Source of the DNA: an uncultured Haemophilus sp.
GTDB taxonomy: Bacteria > Pseudomonadota > Gammaproteobacteria > Enterobacterales > Pasteurellaceae
Assembly (NCBI RefSeq): GCF_937976265.1
Contig: NZ_CALJRX010000346.1
Location: 1 to 13,143 of the forward strand
Direction: 5' to 3'
DNA length: 13,143 bases
Part shown: positions 1 to 7,960 of the stretch, piece by piece
How positions within the stretch are numbered: the stretch's first letter is position 1
Layout of the letters: every line of letters begins with the position of its first letter
Notes under the pieces: generated by a model
The model's input: only the letters and a program-made list of their open reading frames with translations
Told to the model about the DNA's origin: nothing
Database searches by the model: none
Program-made: the position numbers and the translations under genes

Positions 1-460
1 ATGGAATTATGAAGAAAGCTTGGATTGGTTCTTACTTGATGAAAACCATGGTGGCCTATGGCATAAAGGCGTATTGCAATTAGTTAAAGATTTGAACGGC
101 GTTTATCAAAACAATGCACCGCTCTTTGAATTAGACGGCGAACCTGAAGGATTTGATTGGTTAGTCGTAGATGATGCGGAAAATTCAGTCTTTGCTTTTG
201 AACGTAAAAGTAGTAATGGCGAACGAATTATCGTGATCAGTAACTTCACACCTGTGCCACGCGAAGGCTATCGCATTGGGGTCAATGTAGCGGGTGAATA
301 CGAAGAAATATTGAATACTGACTCAATGTATTATCAAGGTTCAAACGTAGGTAATTTCGGCTTGGTAGAAAGCGAAGCGATCGCAAGTCACGGACGTGAC
401 AATTCGATTAGCGTGATCATTCCGCCACTAGCAACGATCTATTTAAAATATAAAGCATAA
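1..460 (+). CDS. glgB: 1,4-alpha-glucan branching enzyme, C-terminal part (5' end outside window)
   Basis: Only the last 152 residues are present; the reading frame is open from base 2 (W-N-Y-E-E-S-L-D-W-F) and ends at TAA 458-460. The enzyme cuts alpha-1,4 glucan chains and rejoins them through alpha-1,6 bonds, making glycogen branches in the cytoplasm. The fragment matches the end of E. coli GlgB: the SLDWFLL segment, the V-KDLN helix, the GFDWLVVDD strand, the SNFTPVPR segment, the EEILNTDSMYYQGSN stretch and the PPLATIYL end. This covers the last part of the GH13 domain and the C-terminal beta-sandwich; the catalytic residues lie outside the window. glgX starts 17 nt downstream, so the two are almost certainly co-transcribed. 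Identity is secure because of both the sequence and the glgXCA neighbours. Confidence 0.96.
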   Translation, partial: WNYEESLDWFLLDENHGGLWHKGVLQLVKDLNGVYQNNAPLFELDGEPEGFDWLVVDDAENSVFAFERKSSNGERIIVISNFTPVPREGYRIGVNVAGEYEEILNTDSMYYQGSNVGNFGLVESEAIASHGRDNSISVIIPPLATIYLKYKA

Positions 461-477
461 CAATAGCGAAGAACACG

Positions 478-2469
478 ATGTTTAGTATTTATAACAATGG
501 CAAACCGTCCCCAATGGGATATTCGCAAACGCTGGAAAATGGTCTAAAAATTTCGAATTTTGCGCTGTTTTCTCGTGCGGCGGATGCTATTGAACTTTGC
601 TTGTTCCGTGATGGCAAAGAAAGCCGTTTTGCCATGAGCAGAACCGATGATATTTGGCATGTGGCAATTGAAGGCATTGAGCTGAATGATGAGTATGCGT
701 TCAGAATCACAGGCAAAAATGACCGCACTTTAGCTAATCCGCAAAAGTTAATGCTTGATCCTTATGCGAAAGCGGTCACTCATAAACCCGATTTGAGTTC
801 GCCAGAAGCCCGTTCAATTTTCTTGTTAAATGATGGACGAGATAATGCAGCGGTTGCACCTAAAGGTCGCATTGTGGATGAGAGTTTTGATTGGTCAGGG
901 GATTGCAAGCCGTCTATTCCTTGGGCTCAAACCATTGTGTATGAACTGAATGTTAAAGGGTTTAGCCAATTAAATTCCCGTATTCCAGAAAATATTCGTG
1001 GTACTTATGCGGCGTTGGCTCACCCCGAAAATATTGCGTATTTTAAATCATTGGGTATTACTAGCCTTGAATTGCTTCCAGTGAATTTCTTCATTGATGA
1101 ACCACATTTGCAAGAAAAAGGATTGCGTAATTATTGGGGCTACAATCCACTAGCCATGTTTGCTTTAGAACCAAGTTACGCAGCTGATCAAAAACAGCCT
1201 TTGAACGAGTTTAAGAGCATGGTGAAAGCCTTGCATCAAGCGGGTATTGAAGTGATTTTGGATGTCGTATTTAACCATACGGCTGAATCCGAAAAATCAT
1301 TCCCGACATTTTGCCAGCGTGGTATTGATGATGAAACCTATTACTGGCAAAACGAGCATGGAGATTATCTCAACTGGACGGGTTGCGGCAATATGCTCAA
1401 TCTTGCCAATGATGTCACTCGTAAATGGGTATTAGATTGCTTACGTTACTGGGTAACAGAATGCCATGTGGATGGTTTCCGTTTTGATTTAGCCACAGTG
1501 CTTGGTCGTGAAACACCTGATTTCAATCCAAATGCACAATTGTTTGCAGAAATGGAACAGGATGACGTTCTACAACAAATTAAATTAATCGCAGAGCCTT
1601 GGGATATTGGTCATTACGGCTATCAAGTCGGGTATTTCCCCGCTTATTTCTCTCAATGGAATGATCGTTTCCGTGATGATATGTGTCGTTTTTGGTTATG
1701 GCAAAGTGGCGAAGTGGGGGCCTTTGCAGAACGTTTTGCAGGGTCTAGCGATATCTTTAATCGCGAAGGTCGATTACCGCATGGTAGCTTGAATTTCATT
1801 ACAGCCCATGATGGTTTTACGTTGCGAGATTTAGTGAGCTATAACCATAAACATAATGAAGCGAATGGTGAAGAGAACCGTGACGGACGGAATGAAAATT
1901 ATAGTTACAATCATGGAATTGAAGGTTCTCAACTCGATTTAGCCGATGAATGGCAAAGTGCGGTCGAAAATAACCGTGTTTTATCAGAAAAAGGCTTATT
2001 AGGCTCTTTATTACTGGCAAATGGTGTACCTATGCTACTTGCCGGAGATGAGTTCGGCAATAGCCAATATGGCAATAACAATGCCTATTGCCAAGATAAC
2101 GAAATTACGTGGTTAAAGTGGGATGATTTTAACCAAACCTTATTTGACTTTACCAAGCAAACAATAGCATTACGAAAAAAAATTCAAAGTTTGCAACAGG
2201 ACGCTTGGTGGTCGGATGAAAATGTCGCGTGGTTGAATTGTGGTGGAAACCCGATGACCCTAGACGATTGGCATAATCGGGAAAGCAAAGCCTTACAAGT
2301 GATGTTGGATGGTCGCTACCTTTTCTTAATTAATGCAAAAACTGAAGCGCAATCTTTTTATTTACCAAATGGAAGATGGAAAAAGGTTGCAGAAATTGGA
2401 AACAGAGTGATTCAACAATGTGATGTGAGTGGTGTGGCATTTGAAGTGTTGGAACATATGGAGGATTAA
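478..2469 (+). CDS. glgX: Glycogen debranching enzyme GlgX
   Basis: A 663-residue GH13 isoamylase-type enzyme, close to the 657 residues of E. coli GlgX. It hydrolyses alpha-1,6 branch points of phosphorylase limit dextrin, working downstream of GlgP in glycogen breakdown. An N-terminal carbohydrate-binding (CBM48-like) beta-domain is followed by the catalytic barrel with all four GH13 regions: DVVFNH at 262-267, GFRFDLA at 333-339 (nucleophile D337), AEPWD at 372-376 (acid/base E373) and TAHDGF at 442-447 (D445, transition-state stabiliser). HKHNEANGEENRDG and GNNNAYCQDN also match the family. The ATG at 478 has a purine-rich GAAGAA at 468-473, a modest ribosome site, and fits the family N-terminus (KPSPMG against KPAPLG in E. 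coli). It carries two uptake signal cores (722-730 and 1956-1964). No damage is seen. Confidence 0.97.
   Translation: MFSIYNNGKPSPMGYSQTLENGLKISNFALFSRAADAIELCLFRDGKESRFAMSRTDDIWHVAIEGIELNDEYAFRITGKNDRTLANPQKLMLDPYAKAVTHKPDLSSPEARSIFLLNDGRDNAAVAPKGRIVDESFDWSGDCKPSIPWAQTIVYELNVKGFSQLNSRIPENIRGTYAALAHPENIAYFKSLGITSLELLPVNFFIDEPHLQEKGLRNYWGYNPLAMFALEPSYAADQKQPLNEFKSMVKALHQAGIEVILDVVFNHTAESEKSFPTFCQRGIDDETYYWQNEHGDYLNWTGCGNMLNLANDVTRKWVLDCLRYWVTECHVDGFRFDLATVLGRETPDFNPNAQLFAEMEQDDVLQQIKLIAEPWDIGHYGYQVGYFPAYFSQWNDRFRDDMCRFWLWQSGEVGAFAERFAGSSDIFNREGRLPHGSLNFITAHDGFTLRDLVSYNHKHNEANGEENRDGRNENYSYNHGIEGSQLDLADEWQSAVENNRVLSEKGLLGSLLLANGVPMLLAGDEFGNSQYGNNNAYCQDNEITWLKWDDFNQTLFDFTKQTIALRKKIQSLQQDAWWSDENVAWLNCGGNPMTLDDWHNRESKALQVMLDGRYLFLINAKTEAQSFYLPNGRWKKVAEIGNRVIQQCDVSGVAFEVLEHMED
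722..730 (-). repeat. DNA uptake signal sequence core (inside glgX)
   Basis: ACCGCACTT, the complement of the Haemophilus uptake core AAGTGCGGT. Unlike the other coding copies here it lies in a frame that reads D-R-T-L. Confidence 0.85.
1956..1964 (+). repeat. DNA uptake signal sequence core (inside glgX)
   Basis: Perfect AAGTGCGGT preceded by A and followed by C and an A-rich tract. It reads Q-S-A-V in the glgX frame. Confidence 0.88.
2460..2465 (+). promoter_or_regulatory. Strong ribosome binding site deciding the glgC start
   Basis: GGAGGA sits across the last codons of glgX, 8 nt before ATG 2474. It is one of the best Shine-Dalgarno matches in the window. It favours 2474 over the in-frame ATG at 2486, which has a weaker GGAG 6 nt upstream. 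The placement suggests that translation of glgC is coupled to the end of glgX. Confidence 0.6.
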
Positions 2470-2473
2470 AACT

Positions 2474-3784
2474 ATGGAGTTTGTTATGAAAAGTGATCTT
2501 AATAAATATGAATTGGTTAAAGATACTTTAGTGCTTATTTTAGCCGGTGGTCGAGGTTCTCGTTTACATGAATTAACAGACAAACGTGCTAAACCTGCGT
2601 TATATTTCGGCGGTAATCGTCGCATCATTGATTTTGCACTTTCCAACTGTATTAACTCCGGTCTTAATCGCATCGGTGTGGTGACTCAATATGCCGCTCA
2701 CTCTTTATTACGCCATTTACAAACAGGTTGGTCATTCTTACCGCAAGAGCGTGGTGAATTCGTTGATATGCTACCTGCTCGTCAACAAATTGATGATTCT
2801 ACGTGGTACCGTGGTACAGCGGATGCGGTGTATCAAAATATGGCGATTATTCGCAATCACTATCGTCCGAAATACATTTTGATCCTTGCGGGCGACCATA
2901 TCTATAAACAAGATTACAGCGTAATGTTAATGGATCACGTGAAAAGCGGTGCAAAATGTACTGTGGGTTGTATTGAAGTGCCTCGTTCTGAAGCAAGTGA
3001 ATTTGGTGTGATGGCAGTAAACGAAAATCTGAAAGTGAAAGCCTTCGTTGAAAAACCGAAAGATCCGCCAGCAATGGTTGGTAAACCAGATACATCATTA
3101 GCCTCAATGGGTATCTATGTCTTTGATGCTGACTATCTCTATAAAATGCTTGATAGAGAAGTCAATACACCTTGTACATCACATGACTTTGGTAAAGACG
3201 TGTTACCAAAATGCTTAGAAGAAGGCGTGCTTTATGCGCATCCATTCAGCCGTTCTTGTATGGGCCGAAATACTGAAGGTGAAATTTACTGGCGTGATGT
3301 GGGTACACTTGATAGCTTCTGGCAATCTAATATCGATTTGGTTTCAGAAAATCCACAATTAGATATTTACGATCAAAGCTGGCCAATTCGTGGCAATCCG
3401 GTACAGGCTTATCCGTCTAAATTCTTCTATAAAAAAGCGAATGTCAAACCGGTAGATAACTCGCTTATCGGTGGTGGCTGCGTGATTACCGATGCATCAA
3501 TCAGTAACTCTGTTTTATTCGACAGAATTAAAATCAATGAAGGCTCTTCTGTTGATCACAGTGTTGTATTACCACAAGTACAAATTGGTAAAAATTGTAC
3601 ATTGAAAGACTGTATTATTGATCGCCATTGTATTATTCCAGATGGTATGGAAATCGGTGTGGATAAAGCCCTAGACAGTAAACGTTTCCGCGTGAGTTCT
3701 ACCGGTAAAGTTGTACTTGTTACATCAGCAATGTTGAAAAAATTGCAGGGTGAAGACGTCGCTAACGAAGAACATTTGGATTAA
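2474..3784 (+). CDS. glgC: Glucose-1-phosphate adenylyltransferase (ADP-glucose pyrophosphorylase)
   Basis: A 436-residue enzyme (E. coli has 431) that makes ADP-glucose and pyrophosphate from ATP and glucose-1-phosphate, the committed and usually allosteric step of bacterial glycogen synthesis. Visible motifs are the nucleotide-binding LILAGGRGSRL near the N-terminus, TDKRAKPAL (equivalent of the E. coli activator-site region), WYRGTADAVYQN, AGDHIYKQDY with the probable catalytic D141, FVEKP (glucose-1-phosphate lysine), SHDFGKD and YWRDVGTLDSFW. The C-terminal third reads as a left-handed beta-helix. Start choice: ATG 2474 has an ideal GGAGGA at 2460-2465 with 8 nt spacing and lies 4 nt after the glgX stop. 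ATG 2486 (M-K-S-D-L) has GGAG at 2476-2479 and would give 432 residues. A GTG further upstream inside glgX is unlikely. The product is certain; the start is the only doubt. Confidence 0.95.
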   Translation: MEFVMKSDLNKYELVKDTLVLILAGGRGSRLHELTDKRAKPALYFGGNRRIIDFALSNCINSGLNRIGVVTQYAAHSLLRHLQTGWSFLPQERGEFVDMLPARQQIDDSTWYRGTADAVYQNMAIIRNHYRPKYILILAGDHIYKQDYSVMLMDHVKSGAKCTVGCIEVPRSEASEFGVMAVNENLKVKAFVEKPKDPPAMVGKPDTSLASMGIYVFDADYLYKMLDREVNTPCTSHDFGKDVLPKCLEEGVLYAHPFSRSCMGRNTEGEIYWRDVGTLDSFWQSNIDLVSENPQLDIYDQSWPIRGNPVQAYPSKFFYKKANVKPVDNSLIGGGCVITDASISNSVLFDRIKINEGSSVDHSVVLPQVQIGKNCTLKDCIIDRHCIIPDGMEIGVDKALDSKRFRVSSTGKVVLVTSAMLKKLQGEDVANEEHLD

Positions 3785-3792
3785 AGTGCGGT
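3784..3792 (+). repeat. DNA uptake signal sequence core overlapping the glgC stop codon
   Basis: Perfect AAGTGCGGT followed by CAATTTT, the T-rich flank typical of Haemophilus uptake signals. Its first A is the last base of the glgC TAA. It is the only copy of the ten that lies essentially between genes. Confidence 0.9.
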
Positions 3793-3797
3793 CAATT

Positions 3798-3824
3798 TTG
3801 ACAGTATTTTAAGTGGACTAAAAA
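3798..3824 (+). promoter_or_regulatory. Possible internal promoter for glgA
   Basis: A perfect -35 hexamer TTGACA (3798-3803) is followed after 15 bp by TAAAAA (3819-3824), a 4/6 match to the -10 consensus. The short spacer and poor -10 make this weak. The -35 overlaps the right half of an inverted repeat GTCAA-TT-TTGAC (3791-3802). It could give glgA expression partly independent of glgBXC. Confidence 0.25.
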
Positions 3825-3856
3825 GATTGTGCTGTTATTGATGACAGCACAATTTT
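3823..3856 (+). terminator. Hairpin between glgC and glgA (terminator- or attenuator-like)
   Basis: A perfect 10-bp inverted repeat: ATTGTGCTGT (3826-3835) and ACAGCACAAT (3844-3853) around an 8-nt loop, extended by flanking AA/TT pairs. A TTTT run (3853-3856) overlaps its end. The stem has only four G-C pairs and the T-tract is short, so termination would be partial at best. It could equally be an RNA-processing or stability element that sets glgC against glgA levels. Its end is about 18 nt before the glgA start. Confidence 0.45.
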
Positions 3857-3874
3857 AAGTATAAAAGGAAAATT

Positions 3875-5314
3875 ATGAGAGTTTTACATGTTTGCTCGGA
3901 GCTGTATCCCTTATTAAAAACCGGTGGACTCGCCGATGTTTTAGGGGCACTACCTTTTGCTCAAAAAGAAATTGGTATTGATACACGTATTTTATTGCCG
4001 GCTTATCCAAAAATTTCAGCGGGCATTGAGAACACGCATGTCGTGACAGAATTTGATAATTTTGCAGGTCATGTTGTATTACGTTATGGCGAATACAATG
4101 GCGTAGGGATTTATCTGATTGATGCACCACATCTTTATTGGCGAGAAGGGAACCCTTATCACGATACAGACTACAATGATTATGCCGATAACTATAAGCG
4201 TTTTGCGTTATTAGGCTGGGTGGGCGCTGAGCTTGCGACAGGCTTAGATAGTTGGTGGCGAGCTGAAGTAGTGCATGCGCACGATTGGCATGCGGGTTTA
4301 GCGGCAGCTTATCTCTTCAATAAAGGTCGTCCAGCAAAATCAGTATTTACGATTCATAATCTGGCTTATCAAGGACAATTCGCACATCGTCACCTATATG
4401 AAATTGGCTTACCGGAAGGCATGTTCCATGTTGATGGTTTAGAGTTATTTGGTCAAATTTCGTATTTAAAAGCGGGTCTTTATTATTCCGACATGGTGAC
4501 AGCTGTTAGCCCAACTTACGCGAAAGAAATTACCACACCGGACTTTGCTTATGGCTTGCAAGGCTTACTAACAGGCTTACGTGAGTCAGGTAAGTTGGTG
4601 GGAATTTTAAATGGCGTAGATCAAGAAATTTGGCATCCAAGTTGTGATGCGTATATTCAGCATCACTACAAATTGAAATCCATTGCGGGCAAGAAGAAAA
4701 ATAAAGCCGATTTACAAGCTTATTTCAATTTACCACAACAGCCAGATGCACTCTTATTTGTGATGGTGACTCGATTAACAGAACAAAAAGGCGTGGATTT
4801 ACTGATTGCGACAGCGGATGAAATTGTGAAACAAGGTGGTCAATTAGCGATTCTCGGTTCAGGTGCAAGACATTTGGAAGAGGGGATTCGCCAATTGGCA
4901 CAACGTTATCCAGAAAATATCGCAGTAAAAATTGGTTATGATGAAGCGCTTTCACATTTAATGGTTGCCGGTGGTGATGTGATTTTAGTGCCAAGCCGTT
5001 TTGAACCTTGTGGATTAACTCAATTGTATGGCTTGCAATATGGCACATTGCCGCTTGTTCGTGCAACGGGAGGATTAGCTGATACAGTGACCAACAGTAC
5101 GAGCGAAACCATTAAAGCGCGCACTGCAACAGGCTTTGTATTCCAGAAAGCCGAAGCAGATGATTTGCGAAGTGCTATCCAGCATGCCTTTGCCTTGTGG
5201 CAAAAACAACGTGTTTGGGCGATGGTGCGTAATAATGCCATGGCGCAAGACTTTAGTTGGAAAAATGCGGCCACTCAATATGAGCAGCTCTATTTAGGCA
5301 TTTTAGACTCATAA
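3875..5314 (+). CDS. glgA: Glycogen synthase (ADP-glucose type)
   Basis: A 479-residue GT5 glycosyltransferase (E. coli 477) that transfers glucose from ADP-glucose to the non-reducing end of the growing alpha-1,4 glucan. The first Rossmann domain opens with the ADP-glucose-binding KTGGLADV motif (K15-T-G-G-L19); HAHDWHAGL, TIHNLAYQGQF and NGVDQEIWHP follow. The second domain contains VTRLTEQKGVDLL, the SRFEPCGLTQLYGL motif with E377 (same number as the catalytic-site glutamate of E. coli GlgA) and RATGGLADTV. ATG 3875 has AAAGGA just upstream. It lies 90 nt after glgC, a wider gap than between the other glg genes, holding an uptake signal, a possible promoter and a hairpin. A strong terminator follows. 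Intact. Confidence 0.97.
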   Translation: MRVLHVCSELYPLLKTGGLADVLGALPFAQKEIGIDTRILLPAYPKISAGIENTHVVTEFDNFAGHVVLRYGEYNGVGIYLIDAPHLYWREGNPYHDTDYNDYADNYKRFALLGWVGAELATGLDSWWRAEVVHAHDWHAGLAAAYLFNKGRPAKSVFTIHNLAYQGQFAHRHLYEIGLPEGMFHVDGLELFGQISYLKAGLYYSDMVTAVSPTYAKEITTPDFAYGLQGLLTGLRESGKLVGILNGVDQEIWHPSCDAYIQHHYKLKSIAGKKKNKADLQAYFNLPQQPDALLFVMVTRLTEQKGVDLLIATADEIVKQGGQLAILGSGARHLEEGIRQLAQRYPENIAVKIGYDEALSHLMVAGGDVILVPSRFEPCGLTQLYGLQYGTLPLVRATGGLADTVTNSTSETIKARTATGFVFQKAEADDLRSAIQHAFALWQKQRVWAMVRNNAMAQDFSWKNAATQYEQLYLGILDS

Positions 5315-5329
5315 TTCAGTGGATTGACT

Positions 5330-5378
5330 CCCTCTTCAAAATAATCGCCTTTGAAGGGGGATTTTTGTTGTTTTTTTT
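5330..5378 (+). terminator. Intrinsic terminator after glgA
   Basis: The 11-bp stem is CCCTCTTCAAA (5330-5340) with TTTGAAGGGGG (5350-5360), containing one T-G wobble, around a 9-nt loop. ATTTTTGTTG and a run of eight T follow (5361-5378). This is a canonical strong rho-independent terminator that ends the glgBXCA transcript before glgP. Confidence 0.9.
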
Positions 5379-5395
5379 CTAAAAAAGCTTAAAAT
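5368..5395 (+). promoter_or_regulatory. Candidate glgP promoter
   Basis: TTGTTT (5368-5373) and TAAAAT (5390-5395, 5/6 match to -10) are separated by 16 bp, just after the glgA terminator. The -35 is poor (3/6) and falls in the T-tract. A promoter must lie in this 115-bp gap if the terminator is efficient; this is the best pair I see. Confidence 0.38.
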
Positions 5396-5429
5396 TTGCG
5401 CGATTTTTTTAATTGAGGTTTTACTTTCT

Positions 5430-7895
5430 ATGATCATGGACAACTTTGATTCACCATTTCTTTACCATCGACCAGAAGTTGATGTTGAAGGTGTGAAAAA
5501 AGCTATCGTTTATAAATTAATTTTCTTAATTGGTCGTTCGCCAAAAGAGGCGAGCCAACGTGATTGGCTAAATGCAACGCTTTATGCAGTACGCGACTTA
5601 GTGACAGAGGGATGGATTACTACCGCTCGTCAATCCCGTGCAGAAGAAACTCGCCGTGTTTATTATCTTTCTATGGAATTTTTAATCGGTCGTACACTTT
5701 CTAATGCGATGATCGCAGAAGGCATTTATGATGTGGCACAAAAAGCCTTGGCTGAATTAAATGTTGATTTAGAAGAGATTATTGAAAAAGAAGTGGATCC
5801 TGGTTTAGGTAATGGTGGTTTAGGTCGTCTTGCTGCTTGTTTTATGGACTCACTGGCAACGTTAGCGATTCCAGCAATGGGTTACGGTATTCGTTATGAA
5901 TACGGTATGTTCCGTCAAAAAATTGAAAATGGCCAACAGGTTGAACGCCCTGATGATTGGTTAGACAAAGGCGCACCTTGGGAATTTATGCGTCCATCAA
6001 AACGTTTCAGCATTGATTTTGGTGGTCATATTTATTTTGAAGGCAAAAAATGTATTTGGAATCCGGCTGAAAAAGTGACCGCACTTGCATACGACCAAAT
6101 GATTCCTGGTTATAAAAATGACTCGGCATCAACCTTACGTTTATGGTCTGCTCATGGCGGTGAGGTGTTTGATTTAGCGGAGTTTAACCGTGGTGATCAC
6201 TTAGCCGCAGTTGCAACACGTTCAGCTAACCAAAACCTTTCTCGTGTACTTTATCCGGATGATTCTACCTGGAATGGTCGTGAATTGCGTTTACGTCAAG
6301 AGTACTTCTTAGTATCAGCGTCTTTACAAGATATTCTCCGTCGCCATTTAAGAACACATGGCACGTTAGATAATTTAGCAGATAAAGTCGCGATTCACTT
6401 GAATGATACCCACCCAGCATTAGCCATTCCTGAGTTGATGCGTATTTTAATCGATTTGCACGGTTACTCATGGCAACACGCTTGGGATGTGACTCGTCGT
6501 ATTTTCTCTTACACTTGCCATACTTTAATGTCAGAAGCATTAGAAACCTGGCCGGTAGAAATGATGGCGAAGATCTTGCCTCGTCACTTACAAATGATTT
6601 TTGAAATCAATGATCATTTCCTTGAATATGTGAAAACGTATGTCACCACTGATATGGACTTTATCCGTCGCGTTTCGCTTATCGAAGAAGGATATCAACG
6701 TAAAGTGCGCATGGGCTGGTTGTCTGTTGTTGGTTCGCATAAAGTGAACGGTGTTGCAGCAATTCATTCAGATCTTATGGTGACATCAACCTTTGCTGAT
6801 TTTGCTCGCATCTATCCAGAACGTTTTACCAACGTAACAAACGGTGTGACACCGCGTCGTTGGCTTGCAGTAGCGAATCCGAAATTAGCGGCTTTATTTG
6901 ATCAATATATTGGTTCTGAATGGCGTTGCGATTTAAGCCAAATTGAAAAACTTAAAGCGTTTGCAGATAAAGGTGAATTTAAACGTGCAGTCGCAGATAT
7001 CAAATACGATAACAAAGTGAAATTAGCTCAATATGTGAAGAAAACACTTAACATCGATTTAGATCCACACGCATTATTTGACGTTCAAGTAAAACGTATT
7101 CACGAATACAAACGTCAAATGCTTAATGTGTTACACATTATTGCTCGTTATAACGAAATGTTGGCTCACCCAGAAAAAGATTGGCAGCCTCGCGTATTTA
7201 TTTTAGCGGGTAAAGCGGCTTCGGCTTACTATGCGGCAAAACAAACGATTCGTTTAATTAACGATGTAGCGAATGTCATCAATAACGATGAGCGCTTAAA
7301 AGGTCGTTTAAAAGTGGTATTTATCCCGAACTACAGCGTAAGTCTTGCTCAATTAATCATTCCAGCAGCAGATATTTCTGAGCAAATCTCTCTTGCAGGA
7401 ACAGAAGCATCAGGTACCAGTAACATGAAGTTCGCCTTAAATGGTGCGTTAACATTGGGTACACTTGATGGGGCGAACGTTGAGATTTTAGATAACGTTG
7501 GTAAGGATCATATCTTTATCTTTGGTAATACGGTTGAACAAGTTGAAGCCTTACGTCGCGAAGGTTATCGTCCGTTTGATTATTATCAAAATGACGAGCA
7601 ATTACGTGAAGTCATTGACCAAATCATTCGAGGTGATTTCTCACCGGAAGAACCGAACCGTTATCACTCTCTCATTCAAGGTTTACAATACCACGATTAT
7701 TATCAATCCTTTGCTGATTTCCGCAGTTATGTGGAAGCGCAAAAAGCGGTAGATAAAAAATATCAAGATCGTGATGCATGGATAGCAAGTACCATTCAAA
7801 ATATGGTAAATATGGGCTTCTTCTCATCAGACCGTACGATTCTTGAATATGCGAAAAATATCTGGAAAATTGAACCGTTAAAACTCGAGAAGTAA
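5430..7895 (+). CDS. glgP: Glycogen phosphorylase
   Basis: An 821-residue GT35 enzyme (E. coli GlgP 815) that releases glucose-1-phosphate from the non-reducing ends of glycogen using phosphate and pyridoxal phosphate. Motifs in order: RRVYYLSMEFLIGR, DPGLGNGGLGRLAACFMDS, YGIRYEYGMF, HLNDTHPALAIPELMR, NVTNGVTPRRWL, VKRIHEYKRQ and GTEASGTSNMKFALNG, in which K667 is the PLP-binding lysine. ATG 5430 has GAGG at 5415-5418 (11 nt spacing), which favours it over ATG 5436. The glgBXC context supports a glycogen rather than maltodextrin role, although MalP-type paralogues share these motifs. It carries one uptake signal core (6078-6086). Flanking terminators make it a single-gene unit. Confidence 0.96.
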   Translation: MIMDNFDSPFLYHRPEVDVEGVKKAIVYKLIFLIGRSPKEASQRDWLNATLYAVRDLVTEGWITTARQSRAEETRRVYYLSMEFLIGRTLSNAMIAEGIYDVAQKALAELNVDLEEIIEKEVDPGLGNGGLGRLAACFMDSLATLAIPAMGYGIRYEYGMFRQKIENGQQVERPDDWLDKGAPWEFMRPSKRFSIDFGGHIYFEGKKCIWNPAEKVTALAYDQMIPGYKNDSASTLRLWSAHGGEVFDLAEFNRGDHLAAVATRSANQNLSRVLYPDDSTWNGRELRLRQEYFLVSASLQDILRRHLRTHGTLDNLADKVAIHLNDTHPALAIPELMRILIDLHGYSWQHAWDVTRRIFSYTCHTLMSEALETWPVEMMAKILPRHLQMIFEINDHFLEYVKTYVTTDMDFIRRVSLIEEGYQRKVRMGWLSVVGSHKVNGVAAIHSDLMVTSTFADFARIYPERFTNVTNGVTPRRWLAVANPKLAALFDQYIGSEWRCDLSQIEKLKAFADKGEFKRAVADIKYDNKVKLAQYVKKTLNIDLDPHALFDVQVKRIHEYKRQMLNVLHIIARYNEMLAHPEKDWQPRVFILAGKAASAYYAAKQTIRLINDVANVINNDERLKGRLKVVFIPNYSVSLAQLIIPAADISEQISLAGTEASGTSNMKFALNGALTLGTLDGANVEILDNVGKDHIFIFGNTVEQVEALRREGYRPFDYYQNDEQLREVIDQIIRGDFSPEEPNRYHSLIQGLQYHDYYQSFADFRSYVEAQKAVDKKYQDRDAWIASTIQNMVNMGFFSSDRTILEYAKNIWKIEPLKLEK
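6078..6086 (-). repeat. DNA uptake signal sequence core (inside glgP)
   Basis: Perfect ACCGCACTT (complement of the uptake core), reading V-T-A-L in the glgP frame. Confidence 0.87.
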
Positions 7896-7914
7896 GTTCT
7901 TTTCCACTCATAGA

Positions 7915-7950
7915 AAACCCTGTCGGATTATTTCCACAGGGTTTCTTTTT
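7915..7950 (+). terminator. Intrinsic terminator after glgP
   Basis: The 9-bp stem is AAACCCTGT (7915-7923) with ACAGGGTTT (7936-7944). The loop can add a short GGA/TCC pairing. CTTTTT (7945-7950) follows. It lies 19 nt after the glgP stop. Confidence 0.87.
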
Positions 7951-7951
7951 A

Positions 7952-7960
7952 TGCTAAAAT
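7952..7960 (+). promoter_or_regulatory. Extended -10 promoter for ribE-nusB
   Basis: TGCTAAAAT matches an extended -10 element (TG-N-TATAAT with one mismatch). No good -35 is present; the region 17-18 bp upstream (about 7931-7937, TTTCCAC) lies in the terminator loop and stem. Predicted transcription would start near 7967, leaving a leader of about 34 nt, too short for a riboswitch. Confidence 0.5.

Noticed and set aside
768..776. Uptake-signal-like AAAGCGGTC in glgX
   Set aside because: It lacks the G-T-G-C core order of AAGTGCGGT, and resembles only the tail; not counted. Similar near-misses at 6706 and 8534 have one mismatch.
2429..2473. Upstream GTG start extending GlgC by 15 residues
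   Set aside because: The extra residues (M-V-W-H-L-K-C-W) overlap the end of glgX out of frame, do not resemble the family, and a strong ribosome site sits just before ATG 2474.
3826..3853. CRP-type operator at the symmetric glgC-glgA sequence
   Set aside because: The symmetry is TGTGC-N14-GCACA rather than TGTGA-N6-TCACA, so spacing and half-sites do not fit; an RNA hairpin explains it better.
4725..5274. Open frames on the - strand inside glgA
   Set aside because: They are antisense shadows of a confidently assigned enzyme, with no ribosome sites or recognisable domains.
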